This document shows, piece by piece, positions 44,771 to 56,044 of a stretch of DNA of 64,000 bases. A model generated the notes under the pieces. The model had not been told where the DNA came from. It made no database searches and saw nothing but the letters and a program-made list of their open reading frames with translations. Within the stretch, counting starts at the first letter, position 1, and every line of letters begins with the position of its first letter. Position numbers and translations under genes: made by a program. Source of the stretch: Prorocentrum cordatum (taxonomy: Eukaryota; Sar; Dinophyceae; Prorocentrales; Prorocentraceae); contig CAUYUJ010019874.1 in assembly GCA_963575745.1 (NCBI GenBank), forward strand, positions 1-64,000, read 5' to 3'.

Positions 44771-44912
44771 GCCACATGCGAACCCTACCCCTACCCCCCA
44801 CGATTTCTGAGCGGGAGGGTGGGGTTCACTTCGCTCAGGAAATCCGGTGCGAAGTGAAGCCTACCCTCCCCCTCAGAAATCGTGGGGGGTAGGGGTAGGG
44901 TTCGCATGTGGC
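44771..44912. repeat. Near-perfect 142-nt hairpin (41-bp perfect outer arms)
   Basis: Outer arms 44771-44811 and 44872-44912 are perfectly complementary over 41 bp and include CCACATGCGAACCCTACCC. Inside, GGGAGGGT through TTCACTTCGC pairs again at 20 of 22 positions with GCGAAGTGAA through ACCCTCCC. The loop is about 14 nt. It encodes nothing. It could be a foldback or MITE-type element or a source of double-stranded RNA; the perfect outer arms imply recent origin or correction. Confidence 0.95.
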
Positions 44913-45091
44913 CCCTATTCGCAGGAGCTCGGGAAGGGCTGCGGAGAAGCTGCGGGAAGGCTTGCGGCAAACGTACTGGGAACGATTAGGGAAACGCTTC
45001 CGGGACACGCTGCCGGCTCAAGCAACCCGCTGCCACGCTGCCTGCCCAGCGCCAGAAAGCTCTGGACTACCCTGCGTTGTTGGCTTCGAAT
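44913..45091. other. Spacer between hairpin and family 1 copy C
   Basis: GC-rich with weak ~28-bp internal similarity (GGGAAGGCTTGCGG, GGGAAACGCTTCCGG). No gene. Confidence 0.5.
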
Positions 45092-45136
45092 CTTCGAATA
45101 AGGGCTCGACTATAGGATCGATCTATCCCAAAATTG
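45092..45136 (+). repeat. Left terminal inverted repeat of copy C
   Basis: Starts CTTCGAATAAGGGCTCGAC and ends TATCCCAAAATTG. Weak similarity to the right end extends about 10 bp further outward with a one-base gap. Confidence 0.85.
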
Positions 45137-45244
45137 ATTTTCCCGTCCTGACGAAGGATCCAACCATATGCAGCTGCGAGTGCCGCAAGGGAGATGAGAC
45201 GAAGGCAGGGGGGCGCGCAAACTCCGAGTAGCGCACGCGGTATA

Positions 45245-46400
45245 GCCTTCTGCCACGAAACGTGTGAAGGGTGTGCCGACATGAGTCGGGAGGACTCCTG
45301 CGAACGTCGCCATTGGGGCCTTCCGTGGAGCTCCCTATGGGGCCACGAAACGTGTGAGGCGTGTGCCGAAATGGGGCGGCGGTGCCATGCTGACGCTCCC
45401 GCTGGGGCCTTCGGTGGAGCTCCCTATGAGGCCACGAAACGTCCGGGGGGGGGGGGGGGGGCGCGAAATGCAACGGCGGTGCCATGCGGACGCTCCCGTT
45501 GGGGCCTTCGGTGGAGCTCCCTCTGGGGCCACGAACCGTGTGAGGGATGTGCCAAAATGGGGCGGCGGTGCCATGCAAACGCCCCCACTGGGGCCTTCGG
45601 TGGAGCTCCCTATGAACCGTGTGGGGGGTGGGCCGAAATGGGGCGGCGGTGCCATGCTGACGCTCCCGCTGGGGCCTTCGGTGGAGCTCCCTATGAGGCC
45701 ACGAAGCGTGTGAGGAGTGTGCGGGGCCACGAACCGTGTGAGGGGTGTGCCAAAATGGGGCGGCGGCGCCATGCGGACGCTCCTGCTGGGGCCTTCGGTG
45801 GAGCTCCCTATGGGGCCACGAACCGTGTGAGGGATGTGCCAAAATGGGGCGGCGGTGTCATGCGGACGCCCCCACTGAGGCCTTCGGTGGAGCTCCTGAT
45901 GGGGCCACGAACCGCGTGATGGGTGCGCCGAAATGGGGCGGCGGCGCCATGCTGACGCACCCGCTGGGGCCTTCGGTGGAGCTCCCTGTGGGATCACGAA
46001 ACGTGTGAGAGGTGTGCCAAAATGGGGCGGCGGTGCCATGCGGACGCTCCCGCTGGGGCCTTCGGTGGAGCTCCCTACGGGGCCGCGAAACATCCGGGGG
46101 GGGGGGGCGGGGGCGAAATGAAGCGGCGGTGCCATGCGGACGCTCCCGTTAGGGCCTTCGGTGGAGCTCCCTATGGGGCCACGAACCGTGTGAGGGATAT
46201 GCCAAAATGGGGCGGCGGTGCCATGCTGACGCCCCCACTGGGGCCTTCGGTGGAGCTCCCTATGAACCGTGAGAGGGCTGTGCCGAAATGGGGCGGCGGT
46301 GCCATGCTGACGCTCCCGCTGGGGCCTTCGGTGGAGCTCCCTATGGGGCCACGAACCGTGTGAGGGGTGTGCCGACATGGGGCGGCGGTGCCATGCGGAC
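45245..46400 (+). repeat. Family 1 minisatellite array, 89-90-bp units, copy C
   Basis: About 13 units with the core CCTTCGGTGGAGCTCCCTAT and GTGTG(A/C)GGGNTGTGCC. Some units are truncated (45615, 46263), and two have G-homopolymer expansions at the same unit position (45442-45461, 46097-46112). Confidence 0.97.
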
Positions 46401-46479
46401 GGGGGGGCAGCGGGAGGAGGTGAGACGCGGGGCGCTGTCTCTTCAAGACGAGGACCCAACACCACAGGATGGTTGGGAA

Positions 46480-46524
46480 CAATTTTGGGGTAAATCAATC
46501 CTGTAGTCGATCCCCTACTCGAAG
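46480..46524 (-). repeat. Right terminal inverted repeat of copy C
   Basis: Read on the minus strand it starts CTTCGAGTAGGGGATCGAC and ends TACCCCAAAATTG, matching the left TIR. Confidence 0.85.
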
Positions 46525-47695
46525 TCTGAAACCCTCTTGGCTCTCAGAGAGCTGTCCGGGCAAAAGCTCCGGTCGTGGTTTTTGTCACGACGCGGGGAGG
46601 TCTGGGGTTAGTGGACGCCCTGCGGAGCGGAGAGAGGACATGAGGGGGAACGGCAGGAGGAGACTGGCTCAGGGGGGAGCCGAGGATGAACATCGACCTG
46701 GAATCAGGGATGAGCACGGCCGCGACCACGAGCACCCAGGTCACAGCTATGGCCGCGACCACACCCACAACCACGGCCGCGACCCACGATCAGTCATGGC
46801 CAGGGCCACGACCTCCGGCACAGCGATGCCCACGGCCACGGCCACGACATCGGACATCCGCCGATATGACTTCTGCAGTCCGCGGCTCCACAGGTCCCGA
46901 CCGCTTCCCCCAGAAGTTTCTCACCCGGATGCACGTTGTGTGTGGTCCCAGGGCCCGACGACGGCCCCCAGACCGAAGTCGAGAAGAAACCGCCGGCTGA
47001 AACCACGGCCACGGCCACGGCAATGGCCAGTCCCCCCCCCCCGCCCGACACCCGACGTCATGGTTTTCGTCCCAATTTCGACCCCCAAAAGTCTCGACCC
47101 CTTCCCCGGGACCAGCTTCTCATCCCGAGTCGTTTCTTGATGGTCCCTGCGGGGCCCGGCGAGGGCCTCCGCAGGCCGAAAGTAACCAAAAACCGTCCGT
47201 CGTGGTTTTGTCCCGACGCGAGGGAGCTCTTCGGGGTCACACCTCGGCTCTCCAGCGGCCGTTCGGGACGATCTGGGCACCCCCGGAACGCTCTCGGCGA
47301 GGCACAGCCGCTGGAAGGCGTCCAGAAGCTAGAAAGCCGCCGAGGACTCACGAAATCGCCCGAAAACCTCGAACCTCGCCCGATATCGCCAAAGGAACTC
47401 GCCCATCCTACGAAATCGCCCAAAATCGCACCACTTGCGAGGTCGCCCGAAAAATCGCCTCGATCCCCAGAGCCTGGGACGCCCCTCGCCCGGGAGCCTT
47501 TTCTCGCCCCGGCTGGTGCCCCCGAGCGTAGAGGCCTCCAGGATGGGGTCCGAGCAGGTGGGGTCGAAGGACCGCGCCGCATCGGCGACTTCGGCGTGGG
47601 GAAACACGGGCTCCACATCGAGCCGCATCGCCGATGCGTCGGCGATGCGGCGCGATCCCCCGACCCCATCTGCTCGGACACTGTCTGGGAGGCCT
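46525..47695. repeat. Degenerate ~200-bp tandem repeat and a perfect 12-bp hairpin
   Basis: Two diverged units (about 46850-47010 and 47048-47200) share a GACCGCTTCCCC or GACCCCTTCCCC box, a TTTCTCACCCGGATG or CTTCTCATCCCGAG box and CCGAAGT-type ends. CCGCATCGCCGA and TCGGCGATGCGG form a perfect stem around TGCG at 47623-47650. Long frames here reflect GC content; no gene recognised. Confidence 0.65.

Positions 47696-47723
<28 letters not shown>
47696..47723 (+). repeat. (GA)n microsatellite
   Basis: Fourteen GA dinucleotides. Confidence 0.98.
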
Positions 47724-47726
<3 letters not shown>

Positions 47727-48105
47727 GGAGGAGCCCCAGGCGCCTCCCAGCCCGGGCCGTCCTCCGCCCCCGCGGCCAAGCTGGGAGCGGTGCTGCCCGC
47801 TGACCCGCCGCCGCCTCGGAAGCGGGCGGGCCCCTCACAGCCGTCCGGGACGCTTCGATCGCGGGCCTTCCCTCCTCCTCCTCCTCCTCCTCCTCCTCCT
47901 CCTCCTCCTCCTCCTCCTCCTCCTCCCCCGCATCTTCCTCCTCCTCCTCCTCCTCCTCCTCCTCCTCCTCCTCCGCCTCCTCCAGGCCCCGACGTTGGCG
48001 TGCAGCGCCCTGCTCCACATGCTGGCAGGGCATTCCGTGCCATCCGTTGGAGTTGCGGTCGCCGCCAGAAAATGAACCTCGGAGCCTCGTGCGGGGCAAG
48101 GCGTG

Positions 48106-48192
<87 letters not shown>

Positions 48193-48699
48193 CTCTGCGG
48201 GTTGGCCGTCCAGGTCCCTGCCGTCGAGGCAACGACAGAGGAGAATCGGCTCGGAGGGAAACATCGAGATGGAACGGAATCGACAGCACATCGCCGATAG
48301 GCTCTCGGTAGCGAGGCCGCGCGCTCCTGGGCGGGGCGGGCTAGCAGGCCCCCCATCGGCGACGAGTGGGCGATGCTTTAGGCCGATGCATTCGCCGGAG
48401 CCCGTGCCCCCCAGCGTTGCCCGTGGTTCCCTCCGGAAGCCTGGTCCTGGGGGAAAGGATGATGGCGACGACAAGGCGGCGGATGACGAGGACGACAGCG
48501 TGGATCAAGGGGAGGGCAGCGAGGGGTAGGAAGACACGCGCGAGAACGAGGAGGAAGACATGGAAGAAGACACATACGAGCAGGAACGAAGCGGAGGATG
48601 AGGAGGAGGAGAATCCGCCGACCCCAGAGGCGTGTGAGGGAGAGTGCGTGCTAGAGCCATTCATCGTGAGTTTCTCCTTTCAAGCAGCCACCGACCGAT
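47724..48699. repeat. (CCT)n 47872-47985 and (GTC)n 48105-48194 in GC-rich spacer
   Basis: Two tri-nucleotide tracts, the second being about 30 perfect TCG/GTC triplets. The rest is unique with no recognised gene. Confidence 0.85.
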
Positions 48700-49797
48700 A
48701 CCCTCCTCCTGGCTCCCTCCCTTGGAACCTCTGTTCTTGGGCCCCCCTTTCCCCCACCCCACCACTTCTCGCCCAAAACCGACCGATACCCCCAACCACG
48801 CTCCCCACCACGCCCTGCCACGCTCCCACCACGCCCCGGCATCCTCACCCCCAGGCTTCTGGGCTCTGTTCTTGGGACCCCCGACCCCCCGATTTCTCGT
48901 CCAAAAACGACCGACGCCTTCCACAATGACCCCCTCGTGGCCCCGACACCCTCAAAGCTTCTGGGTTCCGTTCTTGGGACCCCCGACCTCACGATTTCTC
49001 GCCCAAAAACGACCGACGCCCCCCACCATGACCCCCTCCTGGCCCCGACACCCCCAAGCTTCTGGGCTCTGTTTTTGGGGCCCCCGACCCCGCGATTTCT
49101 CGCACAAAAACGACCGACGCCCTCCACCATGTCCCTCTCCTGGCCCCGACACCCCCAGGCTTCTGGGCTCTGTTCTTGGGACCCCCGACACCACGATTTC
49201 TCGCCCAAAAACAACCGACGCTCCCCACAATGACCCTCTCCTGGCACCGACACCCCCAGGCTTCTGGGCTCAGTTCTTGGGGCCCCCGACCCCACGATTT
49301 CCCGCCCAATAACGACCGACGCCCCCACCATGACCCCTCCTGGCCCCGACACCCCCAAACTTCTGGGCTCTGTTCTTGGGACCCCGACCCCACGATTTCT
49401 CGCCCAAAAACGACCGACGTCCCCCACCATGACCCCTTCCTGGCCCCGACACCCCCAGGCCTCTGGGCTCTGTTCTTGGGACCCCCGACCCCACGATTTC
49501 TCGCCCAAAAACGACCGACGCCCTCCACCATGACCCCCTCCTGGCCCCGACACCACCAGGCTTCTGGGCTCTGTTCTTGGGATCCCCGACTCCACGATTT
49601 CTCCACCAACAACGACCGACGCCCCCCACCATGACCCCCTCCTGGCCCCGACACCCCCAGGCTTCCGGGCTCTGTTCTTGGGACCCCCGACACCACGATT
49701 TCTCGCCCAAAAACAACCGACGCCCCCCACCATGACCCCTTCCTGGCCCCGACACCTCCAGGCTTCTGAGCTCTGTTCTTGGGACCCCCGACCCCAC
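48700..49797 (+). repeat. 101-bp satellite array (sub-array 1)
   Basis: About 11 units. The GATTTCTCGCCCAAAAACGA box recurs at 48993, 49094, 49195, 49296, 49394 and 49495 (spacing 101, 101, 101, 98, 101). Other boxes are TTCTTGGGACCCCCGAC and CACCATGACCCC. Confidence 0.97.
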
Positions 49798-52700
49798 GAT
49801 TTCTCGCCCAAAATCAACCCATGCCTCCCCACCTGGCCGCCACCTCGCCCCCACCTGGCCCCGACGCCCCCAGGCCTCTGGGCTCGGTTCTCGGGACCCC
49901 CGACCCCGCGATTTCTCGCACAAAATCAATTCCTACCCCCCGCCTGGCCGCCACCTCGCCCCCACCTGGCCCCGACACCCCCCGGCCTCTGGGCTCTGCT
50001 CTTGGGGCACCCGACCCCGCGATTTCCTCGCCAAAAAACGACCCATACCCCCCACCTGGCCGCTGCCTCGCCCCCACCTGGCCCCGACGCCCCCCGGCCT
50101 CTGTTCTCGGGGCCCCCGACCCCAAGATTTCTCGCCCAAAATCGATCCATACTCCCCCCTCACCTGGCCGCCACCTCGCACCCACCTGGCCCCGACACCC
50201 CCAGGCCTCTGGGCTCTGTTCTTGGGACCCCCGACCCCGCGATCTCTAAATCGACCCCCACCCCACCTGGCTCGCACCTCGCCCCGCACCTGGCCCCGAC
50301 ATCCCGCGGGCTCTCTCGCTCTGTTCTTGGGTCCCCACCGACCCCACGATTTCTCGCCCAAAATGCGCCACCATGCCCCCCAACTGGCCCCACCTCGCCC
50401 ACCCCCACCTGGCCCGACACCCCAGGCCTCTGTGCTTTTTTCATCAGACCCCCGACCCCACGATTTCTCGCCCAAAATCGACCCATACCTCCCCCCCCTC
50501 CCCCCCCACCCACCTGGCTGCCACCTCGCACCCACCTGGCCACGCTACCCCCAGGCCTCTGGGCTCTGTTCTGGGGACCCCCGACCTCACGAGTTCTCGT
50601 CCAAAATCGACCCACACCGCCCACCTGGCCGCCACCTCGCCCCCACCTGGCCCCGACACCCTCAGGCCTCTGGGCTCTGTTCTTGGGACCCCCGACCCCA
50701 CGATTTCTCGCCAAAAATCTACCTACACCCCCCGCCTGGCTGCTACCTCGCCCCCACCGGGCCCCGACACCCCCAGGCCTCTGGGCTTTGTTCTTGGGAC
50801 CCCCGACCCCGCGATTTCTCACCCAAAATCAACCCATGCCCCTCCGCCTGGCCGCCACCTCGCCCCCACCTGGCCCCGACGCCCCCAGGCCTCTGGGCTC
50901 GGCTATTGGAACCCCCGACCCTCCGATATCTGGCCCAAAATCAACCCATACCCCCCACCTGGCCGCCACCTCGCCCCCACTCGGCCCGACGCCCCAAGGC
51001 CTCTGGGCTGTGTTCTTGGGACCCCCGACCTTAAGATCTATTTCTCGCCAAAATCGACCCACACCCCCCTCCTGGCCGCTACCTCGCCCCCACCTGGCCC
51101 CGACGCCCCCAGGCCTCTGGGCTCTGTTCTTGGGACCCCCGATTCCGCGATTTCGCGTCCAAATCGACACCCCCTCTCCCCCCCGCCTGGCCGCAGCCTC
51201 GCCCCCGCCTGGCCCCGACGCCCCCAGGCCTCTGAGCTCTGTTCTTGGGGCTCCCGACCCTGCGATTTCTCACCCAAAATCGACCCATGCCCTCCACCTG
51301 GCCGCCACCTCGCCCCCGCTTGGCCCAAACACACCCAGGCCTCTGAGCTCTCGGTTCTTGCGACCCCCGACCCGACGATTTCCTGCCCAAACTCGACCCA
51401 TACCCCCCACCTGGCCGCCACCTCGCCCCNNNNNNNNNNNNNNNNNNNNNNNNNNNNNNNNNNNNNNNNNNNNNNNNNNNNNNNNNNNNNNNNNNNNNNN
51501 NNNNNNNNNNNNNNNNNNNNNNNNNNNNNGCAGGCCACCTCCCCCCACCTGGCCCCTGCCCTCTGGCTGTGATACTTGGGACCCCCGCACCCCATCGATT
51601 TCTCGCCACAAATCAACCCAATAGTCCGCCCCTCCCTAGCCGCTTACCCATCGCCCCCACCTGTCCCCGACACCCCAGGCCTCTGGGCTTTGTTCTTGGG
51701 ACCGGACCCCCGACCCACAGATTTCTCGGCCCAAATCGACCCCCCCCCCCCGCCTGGCCGCAGCCTCGCTCTCACCTGGCCCCGACACCCCCAGGCCTTC
51801 GGGCTCTGTTCTTGGGACCCCCGACCCCACCATTTCTCACCCAGAAATCGACCCATACCCTCCACCTGGCCGCCACCTCGCTCCCGCTTGGCCCCAACAC
51901 CCCCAGGCCTCTGAGCTCTCTTCTAGCGACCCCCGACCCGACGATTTCCTGCCCAAACTCGACCCACACCCCCCACCTCGCCCCCACCTGGCCGCCACCT
52001 CGCCCCCACCTGGCCCCGACACCACCAGGCCTGTGGGCTTTGTTCTTGGGATTCCCGACCCCACGATTTCTCGCCCAAAATCGACCCACACACCCCACCT
52101 GGCCGCCACCTCGCCCCCACCTGGCCCCGACACCACCAGGCCTCTGGGCTTTGTTCTTAGGACCCCCGACCGCGCGATTTCTCGCGCAAAATCGACCCAT
52201 ACCCTCCACCTGGCCGCCACCTCGCCCCCACCTGGCCCCGACGCCCCCAACCATCTGGGCTCTGTTCTTAAAGCACCCGACCCCGCGATTTCTCGCCCAA
52301 AATCGACCCATGCTCCCCACCTGGCCGCCACCTCGCCCCCACCTGGCCCCGACACCCCCAGCCCTCTAAGCTCTGTTCTTCGGACCCCCGACCCCACGAT
52401 TTCTCAACCAAAATCTACTCATACCCCCCACCTGGCCGCCACCTCGCCCCCACCTGGCCCCGACACCCCCAAGCCTCTGGGCTCTATTCTTGGGACCCCC
52501 GGCCCCGCGATTTCTCCCCCAAAATCGACCCACGCCCCCCGCCTGGCCGCCACCTCGCCCCCACCTGGCCCCGACACCCCCAGGCCTCTGGGCTCTGTTC
52601 TTGGGACCCCCGACCCCGCGATTTCGCGCCCAAGATTGACCCGCGCCGCCGACCTGGCCGCCATCTCGCCCCTACCTGGCCCCGACACCCCCAGGCCTCT

Positions 52701-55700
52701 GGGCTCTGTTCTTGGGGCCCCCGATTCCACGATTTCTCGCCCAAATTCGACCCATACTCCCCACCTGGCCGCCACCTCGCCCACCTGGCCCCAACACCCC
52801 CAGGCCTCTGGGCTCTGTTCTTGGGAATCTGGTCTTGGGACCCCCGACCCCACGATTTCTCGCCCAAAATCAACCCATACCACCCCGCCTGGCCGCCATC
52901 TCGCACCCACCTGGCCCCGACGCCCCCAGGCCTCTGGGCTCTGTTCTTGGGACCCGGGACCCCACGTTTTCTCATCCAAAATCGGCCCATGCCCCCCACC
53001 TGGCCACCACCTCGCACCCACCTGGCCCCAACGCTTCCAGGCCTTTGGGCTCTGTTCTTGGGTCCCCCGACTTCACGAGTTCTCGCCCAAAATCGGCCCA
53101 TACCTCCCCGCCTGGCCGCCACCTCGCCCCCACCTGGCCCCGACACCCCCAGGCCTCTGGGCTCTGTTCTTGGGACCCCCGGCCCCGCGATTTCTCGCCC
53201 AAAATCGGCCCATGCCCCCCACCTGGCCGCCACCTCGCTTCCACCCGGCCCCGACGCCCCCAGGTCTCTGGGCTCAGGCCTCTGGGCTCTGTTCTTGGGA
53301 CCCCCGACCCTGCGATTTCTCGCCCAAAATCGACCCATACACCCCACCTGGCCGCCACCTCGCCCCCACCTGGCCCCGACGCCCCCACGCCTCTGGGCTC
53401 TGTTCTTCAGACCCCCGACCCCGCGATTTCTCGCACCAAATCGACCCATACCTTCCACCTTGCCGCCACCTCGCCCCCCACCTGGCCCCGACACCCCCAA
53501 GCCTCTGGGCTCTCTTCTTGGGGCCCCCGACCCCACGATGTCTCGCCCAAAATCGACCCATACCCCCCACCTGGCCGCCATCTCGCCACCACCTGGCCCC
53601 GACACCCCCACGCCTTTGGGCTCTGTTCTTGGGGCCCCCGACCCCGCGATTTCTCGCCCAAAATCTACCCATGCCTCCCCGCCTGGCCGCCACCTCGCCC
53701 CCCACCTGGCCCCGGCACCCCCAAGCCTCTGGGCTCTATTCTTGAGACCCCCGACCCTGCGATTTCTCCCCCCAAATCGGCCCATGCCCCCCACCTGGCC
53801 GCCATCTCGCCACCACCTGGCCCCGACACCCCCAGGCCTCGGGGCTCTGTTCTTGGGACCTCCGACCCCACGATTTCTCGCCCAAAATCGACCCATGCCC
53901 CCCGCCCCCCCACCCCCTGGCCGCCACCTCGCCCCCACCTGGCCCCGACACCCCCCAGGCCTCTGGGCTCTGTTCTTGAGCCCCCGACCCCGCGATTTCT
54001 CACCCGAAATCGACCCATACCACCCACCTGGCCGCCACCTCGCTCCCACCTGGCCCCAACACCCCCAGGCCTCTGGGCTCTGTTCTTGGGACACCCGACT
54101 TCACGACTTCTCGCCCACAATCGACCCACACCTCCTCACCTGGCCGCCACCTCGCCCCCACTTCGCCCCGACACCCCCAGGCATCTGGGCTCTGTTCTTG
54201 GGACCCCCGACCCCGCGATCTCTCGCCCAAAATCAGCCCATACCCCCCACCTGGCCGCCACCTCGCTTCCACCCGACCCCGACACCCCCAGGTCTCTGGG
54301 CTCTGTTCTTGGGGCCCCCGACTCCACGATTTCTCGCCCACAAGCGACCCATGCCGCCGACCTGGCCGCCACCTCGCCCCCACCTGGCCCCGACACCCCC
54401 AGGCCTCTGGGCTCTATTCTTGGGAGACCCTACGATTTCTCGCCCAAAATCAACCCATACACCCCACCTGGCCGCCACCTCGCCCCCACCTGGCCCCGAC
54501 ACCCCCACGCCTCTGGGCTGTTCTTCAGACCCCCGACCCGGCGATTTCTCGCCCAGAATCGACCCATACCCCCCCCCCCCCCTTCCCCCCCACCTGGCCG
54601 CCGCCTCGCTCCCACCTGGCCCCGACGCCCACAAGCCTCTGGGCTCTGTTCTTGGGACCCCCGACTCCGCGATGTCTGGCCCAAAATCGACCCATACCTC
54701 CCACCTGGCCGCCACCTCGCCCCCACCTGGCCCCGACACCCCCAGGCCTCTGGGCTCTGTTCTTGGGACTCCCGACCCCGCGATTTCCCCACAAGCGACC
54801 CCGCCGACCTGCCGCCACCTCGCCCCCGCCTGGCCCCGACGCCCCCAGGCCTCTGGGCGTTCTTGGGACCTCCGACCCCGAGATTTCTCGCCCAAATTCG
54901 ACCCATGCCCCCCGACTGGCCGCCACCTCGCCCCCACCTGGCCCCGACACCCCCAGGCCTCTGGGCTGTTCTTGGGGCCCCCGACCCCACGATTTCTCGC
55001 CCAAATCGACCCATGCCCCCACCTGGCCGCCACCTCGCCCCACCTGGCCCCGACGCCCCCAGGCCTCTGGGCTCTGTTCTGGGACCCCCGACCCCCGCGA
55101 TTTCTCGCCCAAAATCGGCCCATGCCCCCCGCGTGGCCGCCACCTCGCCCCCACCTGGCCCCGACACCCCCAGGCCTCTGGGCTGTTCTTGGGGCCCCCG
55201 ACCCTGCGATTTCTCGCCCAACATCAACCCATGCCCCTCACCTGGCCGCCACCTCGCCCTCACCAGGCCCCGACGCCCCCCGGCCTCTGGGCTCTGTTCC
55301 TGGGACCACCGACCCCAAGATTTCTCGCCCAAAATCGACCCATACTCCCCCCCACCTGGCCGCCACCTCGCACCCACCTGGCCCCGACACCCCCGGGCCT
55401 CTGGGCTCTGTTCTTGGGACCCCCGACCCCGCAATCTCTCGCCCAAAATCGACCCATGCCAGCCACCTGGCCGCCGCCTCGCCCCCACCTGGCCCTGGCG
55501 CCCCCAAGCCTCTCGGCTCTGTTCTTGGGTCCCCCGACCCCACGATTTCTCGCCCAAAATCGACCCACACCCCCCACCTGGCCGCCACCTCGCCCCCACC
55601 TGGCCCCGCCACCGCCGCCCCCATGCCTCTGGACTTTGTTCATGAAGCCCCCGACCCCGCGATTTCTCGCCCAAAATCGACCATGCCCCCCCCCCCCCCC

Positions 55701-55860
55701 CCACACCCACCTGGCTGCCACCTCGCCCCCACCTGGCCACGCCACCCCCAGGCCTCTGGGCTCTGTTCTTGGGACCCCCGACCTCACGATTTCTCGTCCA
55801 AAATCGACCCATACCCCCCACCTGGCCGCCACCTCGCCCCCGCCTGCCCGACCCCCCAGG
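49798..55860 (+). repeat. ~112-bp satellite array (sub-array 2)
   Basis: About 54 units that share the GATTTCTCGCCCAAAATCGA box but have an added CACCTGGCCGCCACCTCGCC segment in place of CACCATGACCCC, raising the period to about 112 bp. It contains the assembly gap. Every frame on both strands is nearly free of stops, giving false frames of up to 1155 codons. Confidence 0.97.
51430..51529. other. Assembly gap of exactly 100 N
   Basis: A round-number gap inside the 112-bp array indicates a scaffold join of unknown true length. The array copy number is therefore a minimum. Confidence 1.
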
Positions 55861-56044
55861 CCAGGATTTGTCGCCCAAACATGACCCACATCCTCACCAC
55901 TATGGGGCCTCTCCTTTTGGAACTCCACATGATCAGCATACTACTATTTTGCATCCTTGCCAGCATGCCTCTCCTAGTCTCCCCGCAACATGCTTCGCGA
56001 CTGGCGCGCGTTTCCGTCGTCCCTCTTGTCGGCTGTGGCAACAG

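Larger units (their letters stand above)
45092..46524 (+). mobile_element. Family 1 minisatellite-bearing element, copy C, with 45-bp TIRs
   Basis: A 1433-bp element bounded by inverted repeats 45092-45136 and 46480-46524, which match at 38 of 45 positions without gaps; six of seven differences are transitions. Inside the left TIR is the flank with CCAACCATATGCAG. The 89-90-bp array follows, then a short GGA remnant and the right flank with ACAGGATGGTTGGGAAC. It encodes no transposase, so if it is a DNA transposon it is non-autonomous. No clear target-site duplication is visible next to the TIRs. Confidence 0.8.
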
